From Klebsormidium nitens (Eukaryota > Streptophyta > Klebsormidiophyceae > Klebsormidiales > Klebsormidiaceae), in NCBI GenBank assembly GCA_000708835.1, contig DF237019.1, positions 169,674 through 233,673 of the forward strand: a stretch of DNA of 64,000 nucleotides. Direction: 5' to 3'. Of this stretch, positions 47,601 through 57,777 are shown one piece after another (the stretch's first letter is position 1; the number at the start of each line of letters is the position of its first letter). Made by a program: the position numbers and the translations under genes. The notes under the pieces are model-generated. The model had not been told where the DNA came from and made no database searches. It saw nothing but the letters and a program-made list of their open reading frames with translations.

Positions 47601-50600
47601 GCTTATCCCTTCCGGTAAAGGACGGATGTTCTTTAGGAGATAATGCTGACTTTTGTGTCCCTCTTTTCTGTGCAGGGGAGGTGAATGCCCAGGAGCTCTA
47701 TCCCTGGGGCTACCATCGCTACGTGGATGCGCTGCTCCATCTGGGGCGGCGAAGGAAGATGCTCTACCTGTCGAACAGGCAAGCGGCAATTTGCAAGCGT
47801 AGTTCTTTCGAGTGCCCTTCTTCTAATAGGCTTCGCTTAAGTCTTCGCGTCTGAGTTTGTCGGTTCTCCGGAACACTCTCGAAGCCGAACAAAGACCACT
47901 CCCGTCCGAGGCACTTTGAAAACCGGACGCGGGTTAGATGGGCTTCTCTAGACGAAAGTTTTGCTGGTCCCCTCCCTTATCGAGCCGGACGATTTTTTCG
48001 TCTCTTATTGCCTGGGAGCGCCAATGCATCCAGTCCTGATCTGGGCTGCCCAATCACTTCAAGGCGGCGATTTTCTTACCTCAGAAGAGCACCAAACGTT
48101 GCAAGTCTACTAGATTGAGGACTTAAGCGCCACCCCAGCGATACACTGTCGCTCTTCTGACCGCCTGTTTGTTTCCTCTTACGGAGTCGACAAGCCCCCG
48201 AAAACCTGCTGACGCCACCCCTTCCGTCCGCAGGCGTATGACGTCCCCCATTTTGACGTTACCCGTCATTGGGCAAGGCCGTCTTCTCTTTCCTCTTCAT
48301 TTCAAAGAATCCCTAGACGTCACTTGTTCTTCCTTCCTCGCAGGCGCATGACGTCACCGTGAGTAACGCGCTGGGCGAGGCCATCTTCTCTTCACCGTTC
48401 TTTCCAAAGAACCTGCTGACATCAGGCGCTCTTGCTTTCAGCACGCGCATGACGTCACCCATCAGCAACGCGCTCAGCAAGGCATATGCTGACGTCAGCC
48501 GTTCTTCCTTCCCGCAGGCGCATGACGTCACCCGTCAGCAACGCGCTGGGCAAGGCCGTCTTCCTGGGCACGCCCTTCTACCGCAAGCAGTGGACCACGT
48601 GGGCGATTCCCCGCATTCTACTTTCCTTCCTCATCTCCCTCGTTCTGGGCTTCGTGATAACGGTCATGGCGGTCGCAATTTGGGCTAACATTTTCGGCTT
48701 TGACACCAGCAATAACGCGGTGCTGTTTGTAGCGATCGGCCTGTCGGTGCTGCTCTTCTTCGCGGAGCTGGTGGGCTTTGCGGAGCGGACGCTGTTCCGG
48801 AGCGGCAACATGTACCACTCGGACAAGGTGTGTACGCGGGTTTGGTTATCAGGAGTTTCAGGAGTTCATAGTTTCAGAATTTTATGTTGTAGAATTTCGA
48901 GCTTTAAAGGTTTGAGGCTTTTTCGGCGCTGCTCTTCTTCGCGGAACTGGTTCTTCGCGGAGCGGACTTTGTTCCGGAGCGGCAACATGTACCACTCGGA
49001 CAAGGTGGGTAGGAGGAATTGGTTTTCAGATTTCAGGGTTGGGATCTCACGTATGAGGGTCTGCCTTCAATAGAAGGGTTCAGACATTTAGGGTTCTTGG
49101 GTGTCGAAGGTTTTCGGCGCTGCGCTTCTTTGCAGAGTTGTTGGGCTTTGCGGTGCGGATGATATTGCGGCAAGTTGGTCACGGTTACGTACGAGCTTTC
49201 ACCAGAATTAAAGCTTCAGAAGTGCAGGATTTATGGGTGTTTAGGCTTCACTATTCCTGTCTCTGTCTTGTGCGCCGCACGTTTGCTACTATCGGCAGAG
49301 CATTCAAATTGCTGGCTCCCTGGCACACAGAGCACAGTCATCAAAACGAGAGCAGTAGAGACGCTCTCGCCGCTTTCGGGGAACTAATCTTAAAGGTGTC
49401 TGTGAGTTCGAACGGAAACTTGAACTAAGTCCAAAAGAGCATCAAGTTGTTTCCAGAAGATGCTCGAAAGATCTCAGGGAGCGAGTTCATCAGCTTCTAA
49501 CTCAGGATCTTCTGATCTGCCTGATCTTCTGATCCAGAATTGTACTGAGAACGAGCCGGATAGTGGATCACACGAGACTGAAGCAAGTCAGAAGGTACCC
49601 CGGAACAAATCAACCAAAGCAGTATTCGAAACAATCAAGCCAGAACCTACTCAGTCCGTCTTGGGCCAGAAACGTGTCGGGAACGATTCGGGAAGTCTAT
49701 GAAGTAGGTCAGAAGGTAGCCCGGATCAAGCCCGGACACCTTTAGTAACAAACCTAGTCCTCCCCGCACAGGTCCCGTGGTCCCCCGCCCAGCACGCGCT
49801 GGCCATCCAGGCCGGCAAGCTGGACGAGGCCGCGCTCGCGCTCTCCGCCGAGCCGGCCGCGCGCGCTTTCCTCCTGCCCCTAGTTCGCCGCGCCACCGCG
49901 CACGCGGGCTTCGTCGCGTTTCCGCGGCGCCCCGGCGCGCACGCGCCCGCGCGCGCGTGGGTCTTCTACAACCTGGCGATCTTTCGCGCGGTCGTCCTCA
50001 ACGTAGTTCTCCTCTTTCCGCGCATCATCTTCTGGGCCATTAGCAAGATCGTGGTGCGCAATACGTTCAATACGATCCGTTCGATTCTGATGGGGCTCGC
50101 GTACGGGCTCGACACGGCGAACCTAAAGAACGCGCGCGTTGACGTGGAGGAAACGTTGGTGCTCGGGGGATCCCCCCGGAACATCCGCACGTGGGACGTG
50201 CGGCGGCTGTTGGCGCTGGCGGAAGAGCGCGGGCTCGCGCGCACCTGGGTCGAGGACTTCGCGCGGGAGCAGCCGGACGGAATGGGAAGCAGAAACGGAA
50301 GCGGAATGGGGCGGTCTAGGTCGGAAACAAACCTGGCGAAAGAAGGAGAACCGTTTGGCAACGGGATGAGTTCTGGCCGGGGCGCACAGGGAGCTGCATT
50401 CAGAACCACGAGCGGTGAGTCGAGCCGCAGTTCCGGTGAAGCGTCGAGCGGATTCGGCGGAATCGGCGGACCGGTCAACGGAACTGCTCCGGTGTTTGCG
50501 AGGGGTCTCCAGAACGCGGATGCACGACTCGCAGGAAGCGGAGAGAGTTTTACCGGAACAGAGCCGACGTCCGGGCGAAATCTCCGGAACGGGGCCAGTG

Positions 50601-50986
50601 GGGCAGCGGCGCTTGACGGAACGGAGTCGGCGTTCGGGCGGGTTCCTCGGAACGGGAGCGGCAAGGGACCGGTTTTTGAGGAAATCATGTCCTCTTCCGC
50701 GAGCTCTTACTCCTTCCTGTGGGACGACGCCGAGTTGATCGCGCGTTCGGATTCGTCGCTCATGTTCGGCAAGCTCCGGGAACAGTTGTCGCGGATCGAC
50801 CACAACCCGCGGCTGACGAAAGCGCAGTACGCGCGCGATCTGCGGTGCCTGTGCTGCGTGGTCGAGGCGCGGTTCTGGGAGATCCGCAACCAGTGGCAGC
50901 TGACGCATGCCACGTATTACCGGAACCAGGATATCGTGGAGGCGGTCGTTGCGTTTCTAAACGCGTTGGAGGTGCCTACCACTTGA
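44699..50986 (+). CDS. Membrane-inserted alpha/beta hydrolase, paralog B
   Basis: Six exons, 44699-45122, 46033-46136, 46846-47035, 47676-47778, 48518-48827 and 49772-50986, with the same phases as paralog A, give 781 residues. Key marks: LVIHGTFSQP, RYPFYWDGSNTDEGR, IAHSHGGNVAL (Ser168), AVFLGTPF, QAGKLDEAALAL (Asp395) and LTHATYYRNQ (His756), a full candidate Ser-Asp-His triad. Membrane spans ILLSFLISLVLGFVITVMAV and VLFVAIGLSVLLFFAELVGF fall between LGTPF and the Asp; a third hydrophobic region follows (VVLNVVLLFPRIIFWAISK). A Gly/Ser-rich insert of about 130 residues precedes SSYSFLWDDAEL and is much longer than in paralog A. Intron 4 begins with GC (AACAG|GCAAGC) where A has GT. The N-terminus differs fully from A before the HGTF block. 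The substrate is unknown; a lipid or ester is likely for a membrane serine hydrolase. Confidence 0.85.
46585..46768 (+). repeat. Two echoes of hydrolase B exon 3, 5' edge
   Basis: Copies at 46585-46616 (CAATACGTCCAGAAGCTGGA) and 46722-46768 (GTCCAAGAGTTGGAGCCGCA) match the real exon start at 46846, spaced 137 and 124 bp. The same exon edge is echoed in paralog A, with different copies. Confidence 0.85.
48206..48517 (+). repeat. Three echoes of hydrolase B exon 5, 5' edge
   Basis: Copies of the acceptor plus the first 13 or so codons (MTSPVSNALGKAVF) begin at 48234, 48344 and 48444, ahead of the real exon at 48518, with spacings of 110, 100 and 74 bp. A pyrimidine tract and CTGCTGACG-type word precede each, so the unit includes the whole acceptor region. 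All three copies keep CAG/TCAG acceptors, though the third is offset by 3 nt. The TGACGTCA palindrome recurs with each unit. Confidence 0.92.
48925..49170 (+). repeat. Two echoes of hydrolase B exon 5, 3' edge
   Basis: The first copy (48925-49004) repeats the last 25 or so codons of exon 5, including RSGNMYHSDK and a donor CAAG|GTGGGT. The second (49111-49170) is more decayed (CTTCTTTGCAGAGTTG). Offsets are about 180 and 190 bp. The same exon thus has echoes on both sides. Confidence 0.88.
50476..50665 (+). repeat. Coding repeat inside hydrolase B exon 6
   Basis: Three imperfect units encode NGTAPVFARGLQN, TGTEPTSGRNLRNG and DGTESAFGRVPRNG, with GGAAC(T/A)G at each unit start. This lengthens the Gly/Ser-rich linker relative to paralog A. 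The linker lies between the conserved TWVEDFAREQ-type helix and SSYSFLWDD. Confidence 0.75.
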
Positions 50987-52915
50987 AAAAACGTGGAACT
51001 CCTTCGGATGCCTCTCAAGTAGAGGAATGTAGAGTCAAACTGATTCCATCAGGCTAGCGGCTTGACGGACGCTTATCTTGTTTGCGTTTCAAAGGGGGGT
51101 TGTTGGTTGTTGTACAGCGCGTCAGCCAAAGTCACTCCCTGGCAGGCCATGATAAGCCGAAGCGGAGGCCGTACTTTGGTAGTGCCGGCTGAGCGCGACG
51201 TGGCCAATCCGCGACTCGGCTTCATAAACATGATTAATCAGGCGCATTAACGTAGGAGCTAAGTAGTACTGTATCTGATTGCCACGGTTTGCAATCAAAG
51301 AATCAGAGTCAAGAAATACAATCCAACCGTATGGATGCCTCGCGAACTGCGGGCGCAAGCTGTATAGCTGTGTCAAATGATTCCCAAGTTGGAACACGTC
51401 ATCCTTTTGACTATCAAAGATAAACTGTAATAGTTTTCCTGTAAGACTTATAAACGCTCCTTGTACAGACAATTGCATGAGTCTGTACGTCTATCACCGA
51501 CTCCGGCCCGTCGAATGAGACAACAAGCGAAGCCAAGTTGTCATGACATCCGCGGCCATGTTCGAACACCGCGGTCCGAAATCAATCAGCACGTAATATA
51601 CAGAGACATAAAATCCTTGTGCGGTGCACGAGCTCAGTCTAGCTAGCCCCCTATGACTGGCCGCCTATAAGCTTGGCGCGATGCGAACATCAAACACCAA
51701 ACATGTCAAACATCATACATCTTGAATGTACATATCATTCATGGCAGCAAACACATGGCATCTGGCCGCGCAGGCTAACTAATCATGATCGAGCACCCGG
51801 CTTGCGTTATGTCCGTGTCGCGGCTTGACAGGGTCTTTGCTTGGAGCTCAGTCTTCTCTGACGAGCACGCTCAATCTGCTCTCGCGCGGATATACACTGG
51901 TGATAGAGCTCCGCCACCCTTATAGGCCGCAGTGCCGCCCACTGATTGGGGGACCACCCGTATATAGCTGAGACGGCGGCTGGAATCATGTTCAAAGGAC
52001 TCCCGCTGCGGACCATTTTGAGCTCTAATCATAAGAGCAGTGGCAGAGGCCTTCCACTTGGACCCGTCTTATGGTAGACAGCCTAAATTTCGTTCTTCCT
52101 TCGAACGGAAGACTGAACTTTCATGGCCTGGTCAATCACTGTAACGATCGCTCCACTAGCCCGGACGAACAGATTCTCGAGAAGTTCTCTCGGCAATGTT
52201 TCGAAGCGGACGAGATGCGAAAGGCGCGCCCTTTGTTATCCTGACTTACGTTGATACATGCAACCAGATGCTCGAGAGTGTCAGCTCGAAGTTGTTTCCA
52301 GGTCAGTGGACCGCATGCAGAAGAGTTTCAACCATCTGTAAGCCAAAACTCAGGAACTCATCCGATGACCACGTTTTGCTGACGACTCTGAAGCTACAAG
52401 TAGAACAAAAAGTAAGTGACTTCGTTCTTGGTAAGTGGTAGAGTGTCGCGGGTGGAACACACACATTTATGAAGCGTGAGAAAGAGTGTTCGTGTTGATG
52501 GCGACCAGTCTGAAAGGGCTGGCACATGAGCGGACTATGAGTGCAAGAGCAGATTGAAGTACGTAATCCGACTCTGATGATCGAGAAAGAAATGGAGAGC
52601 TCCTCATTATTACGTCGTTCTAGGAACGCTGATCGCATTAGGTGTATTCCATGACCACGAAAAGCCGTTCTTTGTTTGTGTAAAGCCTTCTGTCATGGCA
52701 GGGCCTGCCGAAAGTGGGTACTCATTCTTGTGATCTAAAGAGGCTATACTCACAAAGCCTGACGTTCACGAGCCCGTCGACGAGTTCCTCAACACGAGAA
52801 TGAAATTGATGGTTATCTTACGCTGGAAGCACAGAGTTTTGGATGCAAACGCTGATCGAAGAGACACCGCGATACCGCAGGGCCAGCTGGATCGCCAAGC
52901 TCAGTCGAACTAAGG
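50987..52915. other. Convergent intergenic region, nothing recognised
   Basis: This lies between the 3' ends of hydrolase B and a BTB pseudogene. Frames at 51122-51478 (-) and 52303-52638 (-) show no family features. Confidence 0.45.
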
Positions 52916-53985
52916 TTAGTCGAAGTTTAGTGCTTTTCCCCTAGCCACTAGCCCGCGCTCGAAATCCTTGTGTGACAGCCTGTGCCTAGTAGCGTCTTCA
53001 ATCAGTTTCCTTGCAGGTTGTAGCTCGGGCCACTGCCTAAGCAGGCCTCTCAGGAACTCCGTTCGCATGTTTTCGAACCGTATCAGCGGTGCGAGCCGCA
53101 TCACCGCAACCCTCCTTGCTTCGAGGGCGTTGCATCGCTCCCTGTAGGATCCCACATTCGGCCCCAGCTTTCTGATCCAACGCAGCAGTTGTTGCAGAAT
53201 TATCTCCTCAGGACTGCCATCTAGTTGGTCCGATGTTAACAGTACTTCTAGCGCCCCCAAGCTTAGTCCCAGAAAGCAGTTAGACGCCCACGTGGCTCCA
53301 ACGTTTCCGAAGGCTTCCAGAATGTTGTCGCGAGCAGAGTCTAGAAGCTCCGCGATCTCCGGACATTGATGGACGCTTTCTGGGATGTCGTCGAGAAGCA
53401 GAGAGCTGTCCAAAAGGTTCGGCATACGGCTCCGGAAAGCGCAGATGACTGCGGCCGTCAAGGAGGGCACCTCGAACTTGTCGGCCGCAAGGAGAAGAGC
53501 CAAGAGCTCGCGACCCGGAGTGGCAAAAGCATCGAAGAAGCGCGAAGGGAGGCTCCCGGTGTAGAGGAAGCGGAGCATCTCTACCACAGCGGCTTTCTCT
53601 GCATGGAAGTGCAGAAAATATTGTAGCGCCACAACATCCTGTCTTCCTTTCTACTTCTGTAATCAGGGCGATCCTCAGAACAAGCATGAACTGTGATCAA
53701 TGTCATCTACCATTGATTATGGAAAAAGACGTCAGGTAAACAACTCCTCTTTCCTCTGCTTGATTCCTAAGATAATGCTGCCGTTAGACCCAAGAAAATC
53801 TGTCTGGAACCTACGGTTCGTCCGTCGTGCTGTGAACGCACCTGCTTTTGTGACGCCAAGAAACACGGGCGCGCCCCTTTTCGCTTCCCTCATACCGGCG
53901 GTGAATAACATCGCTCTGAAGAAACCGCTCTTCAAGCCAAGAGGGTTGAGTGGATGGGGATATCATCGGGGATGAAAGCATAATC
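52916..53985 (-). pseudogene. BTB/BACK copy 2, 5' part decayed
   Basis: The last exon (52916-53598) is an open frame covering the BTB end (KAAVVEMLRFLYTGSL, DKFEVPSLTAAVI) and a full BACK-like region (LLDSARDNILEAFGNVGATW through RFENMRTEFLRGLL), ending after ARGKALNFD without the C-terminal beta-rich domain of copy 1. The preceding exon is recognisable at 53842-53985 but broken: DDIPIHSTLLA is in one frame and LKSGFFRAML...GAPVFLGVTKAG in another, separated by a shift near 53945 and a TGA. Its donor G|GTGCGTTC is kept. I could not find exons 1 and 2. An active protein from this locus would need another upstream exon. Confidence 0.7.
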
Positions 53986-54789
53986 CGTCTCGGCAGCAGA
54001 AGGCTTTGTGAAAGAGGGTTTTTTGGATGTCGTGTGCCTTGCAGGAAAGGCGGACGCGGCTTCCGAGTAGCGGACGATATTTGCGTACGAAGGCGACCGT
54101 GCACAAAAAGCGCCTGCACAAAGGATATCAGTCAGTGAACATCGGCTCGAGAGCGAGCGTTGCTTACGTTTCCTGGAACCAGCAGTGCTGCTTAGCTGGA
54201 CATGGTCCGCGTCGATTACAGGCTGACGGATTGCTTGCCGTTCGTCAAAACAAGAATCCGGACTCCGCGGTGCAATTTAAGGTCCTGATTATCACTCTGT
54301 TTTCTACCGTTACTACTCTCCACCACGGTGCGGCAAGTCGGCCGTTTCTTCAGTCCTTAATCTATGCTGCAGGAAGACTGCTTGCCTGATATCAGAAGCG
54401 CCCCAGCAACGAACGCTTTATTTGGAGAAGGTGGCTTTGCTTCTCACCTTGCTCGACTGTATCAAGGATTCGGAGTCTAAGGATGCGATCGGAGAAGTCT
54501 ATCTTCCTGCAAAACAAACGCTCCCTTGAACGTTACTCATTATGACCTCGAAAGCACTGCGGGCAAGCCTTCCAATCTGCGAAATGAAAGATGTTTAGAT
54601 CACGAGGTTAATCCTCTTTCAAAGCTAACGCCAGGTTATCAAGCGACAAGGCTTTCACGCTTGATACGCACAGCGTTTCTTCACAAGGAGCGTCCCCGTT
54701 ACACTTGAGAACAATTGTGCTTTGCTGAAGGGCCCCGGCAAGATGCCACTCAGCGAAAGACGGACCAGGACAGAATGCACTCTGACCTC

Positions 54790-56642
54790 TCACCCATATA
54801 AAGCGCCGAAGTTGACCTCAAAGTACTTGACATCCTTCCAGAGCTCAGTCTTTCTGTGCAGCATTTTGAAGAGCTTCACCGCTTCTCGCCGTCCCTCTTT
54901 GTTCCCAGTCCACACGCTTGGCAACTTCCAGACCGCATGATAGAGAACAGGCCCGAGAAACGAGGAGACCTCGAAATTCACAGCCACGTGCAAACGGTCC
55001 AAGACTTTGCAGGCGTCCGTGTCAGGCTCGTCGGGGAGGAGCGGAAGGCGGCCGGTGTGAATGCACTCGAGCATTTCGGCGAAAGCCGCTTTTTCTGCGG
55101 GCGGGGACGGCACGATCAGATCAGAGAAACGATGGCTCTGTTATATGCTATTGATTCCGGATCAACAGACTCTCTAAAACGGGACGACCTCACCAAGGAT
55201 GTTTCAACGGACCTTGAGAGCAGCGAAGTTTTCTCACGGCGTTAGATCCAGATTGAGAAGATAAGCCAGAAACATGAAATTGTGCCGGTAGGCGGCTGGA
55301 TCAAGCATTTAGGGTAGACCTGAACCTGAATGAAAGGATGGTGCCACGTCGCTGAAGCAGATTAGAGCAGCTATACAGACAAGAACAATCTGCTGACCTC
55401 CAGGTGTGACGGCAAGTATCACGGGCGCACTCTTTGCCTCTTCGGAGAGCATCAAGTCCCTGAGCACGCGGCTCTTTCCAGCGACCACGAATGAGTTGAT
55501 CAGAATGTCTTCGTACTCGCCGTCTTCTGTACCAAAGTCTTCCAGTACAGATTTTGGAGCGGCTTGTGTGACTCGATTCTCAGCTGCGCAATAACGCTGC
55601 GCCGCACTGCGAAGTGCAGCCACGAAGGCTGCGCTGAGCGATGAAGCTGAATCAGCCAAAGGACCTGCATATGAGAATTGAGACGGTTTGTGACGGTCTG
55701 CCTTCAGCTTGCCGTTGAACAACTAAACAACCAAAACATGGAATAAAACTTGGTAGAATTTTACAACATCGTTGATGCTGGCAGCTCGCCCAATGTCTTG
55801 TGTGTGTCTCAATCAAGCGTTGACCTTTTTTGACCACGAGCCGTTGTGGACGAATGTTTGGACAGGGCCTTGCCTAGCGAACAAAAGCCCTTTGAGGTCA
55901 GGATGAATCTCCAATATGAATGCCAGAATTTTCGCCTTTTCCACTTCCAAGATTAAGCCTATCCTTCGCTTGCAATACGGATAGCTTCTGTAAGTCCTTT
56001 CCAACTATCTGATGGGAATCCAGGTTTCGTAACACCCGGAGAAAGTATCGCAAGTCAAGTGGTAGACAAAACGAAGCGCTTCTTTAGTGTACGATCAATA
56101 CTAGCGTAGTGGAGGCTCGGATGCTCCATGAAGCATGACTGAACAACCCCCATCTGCAGATGACGCATCTGTCTTCCCCACCTTGATGATCTGGCTGCCT
56201 GTGTACGATTTTCAGCCTTATTACCCGATCACAAAATGCGTCATCCCTGCAACAACAAGCGATGAGTAGATTCAGAAACTAGAAACCCCCAGTCATCCAG
56301 TGAAGATAAAACGAACATGAACATCACATCCATAGGGTAAGTTCGAATCCTGCAAGCAGGATGAAGACTCCCATGCAGAGCTTTGACTTCGCATGCCTAC
56401 TCTGGATCATGTGAAATCTGCTTGGGGCTCGAAAGTCGAGCGTTCTGTAAGGATTTGCTGCTACCTTATTTTATCAACTATGAAGACGTTCTCTGTTTTG
56501 TCCAAAGGCCATTAGCCCCAACTGACCTGTAGAATCCGGAGAAGTTGTAGAGTTGCCCGTCTTCATCAAACCCCTTCAGAAATGCCTGTGAGACGTCCCT
56601 GGGCCTGATTTGGTTTCGCTTGGTTTGTTCAAAAAGCTCCAT
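54790..56642 (-). pseudogene. BTB copy 3, BACK region lost
   Basis: Exon 1 is 56527-56642 (MELFEQTKR to LYNFSGFYR). The exon 2 counterpart starts at 55987 (CKRRIGLILEVEKAK) but lacks a GT at the expected end near 55929. Exon 3 is 55398-55583 (ILINSFVVAGKSRVLRDLML, APVILAVTPG). Exon 4 is 54790-55094 and reads only KAAFAEMLECIHTG...VNFEVSSFLGPVL before sequence unlike BACK and a stop after GALYG. If exon 2 is skipped or spliced differently a short BTB-only protein could be made; otherwise it is a pseudogene. Exon phases match copies 1 and 4. Copies 2 and 3 might share upstream exons by alternative splicing. Confidence 0.6.
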
Positions 56643-57777
56643 GATACACACTGTAACAACAGCTTTCTGTAAGGATCTGCTGAGGCCAAAATATTGTCTC
56701 CTCTCCAAATGGCTTCAGAGATATCTTAGGTCATCTTGTGCTCATTTAAAACTAAGCAGCACGGCCCTCGCTATCCAGTGAGCTAGCTTTCCGATTCTAT
56801 GTAAGGGCCCTGCCACGCTTTTGTTAAACGGGTGCACTTGCAGCAGGTGGAGCGGCCGCGCTCGTTCCGCGGCCGCGTGAAGCCAAAACCCGTGTCGACG
56901 CGGCGGACACTCAGGCTTGCGCTCCGCGGCCGCACGGCGCGTGAGTCTGCGGCTGGCTGGTACATACCACGTGCCATGGTACGGAAGCGCGTCATGCAGG
57001 TCTGCAGAAATGAGAGCCCTGGGGCATTGTACTCCATGCACGCCCGTGGAGCGAGAGACGATGTACCTATGCCAAAGCCTTAATTGCCTTTCAGCGTGTG
57101 CACCTACAGGCTGAGTCTTCGTGCACCTAATAATGCATGAATGATTGCCACATAACGCAAAATACATTATTCTGCAGGTTCGGATGTCTGGCCTGACCGT
57201 TGCCGCCGCATATGTATGCGGACGGTTACCTGAGTAAGGATTATATCGGACTGATCGATTTAGACGCGGTCTAGGTAAAGTGTGCACCATACCGTCGTTT
57301 CATGCCGCCAGCAGGCCTTACATGCTATAGACGATTGCTAGTCGATCTTCAAGCCTTTCTAGTCGGACCTCAAAATTAATCTGTGCACGAACTCAGAGAC
57401 ATGATGGCAGCAGGCACCGACGGACAATACAACTCCGGCAACCTCAGCTCGGCGGAGTTCAGTGTGGCAGACTCATGCAAACATGGAAATCGACAGCTCC
57501 GAGAGCCGCACGCTCAGACTCCGGGCAAGCGATTCGATCCCTAAAAGTGACCGAAGCTGGGGCATGTGCAGTATAACATTTACCCTACGCACTCATGCTA
57601 CCAACAAACGTGACTAGCACCCAGGGCCAACAAAGATACCCTTGCGCTGGCAACTTTGGTTGTATTCGCCATTGAGGATTTGCAAGTTGCAGACACAGTC
57701 CTTCCTGACCAGCAATCTCAATCGCGTATAACTGCTAGCACCGGATTGCAGAGGTGGAACGCTTTCCCAGTAATCTA
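56643..57777. other. Intergenic between BTB copies, with a CG-rich patch
   Basis: No gene is supported. At 56850-56945 a CG-dense patch holds several CGCGGCCGC-type words on both strands, just upstream of BTB copy 3, and might be its promoter. Confidence 0.4.

Noticed and set aside
46704-47789. 361-codon open frame on the minus strand
   Set aside because: It lies antisense across hydrolase B exon 3, its introns and exon 4. The plus strand has the family motifs and splice sites.
49966-50908. Long minus-strand frames of 240 and 261 codons
   Set aside because: GC-rich antisense shadows of hydrolase B exon 6.
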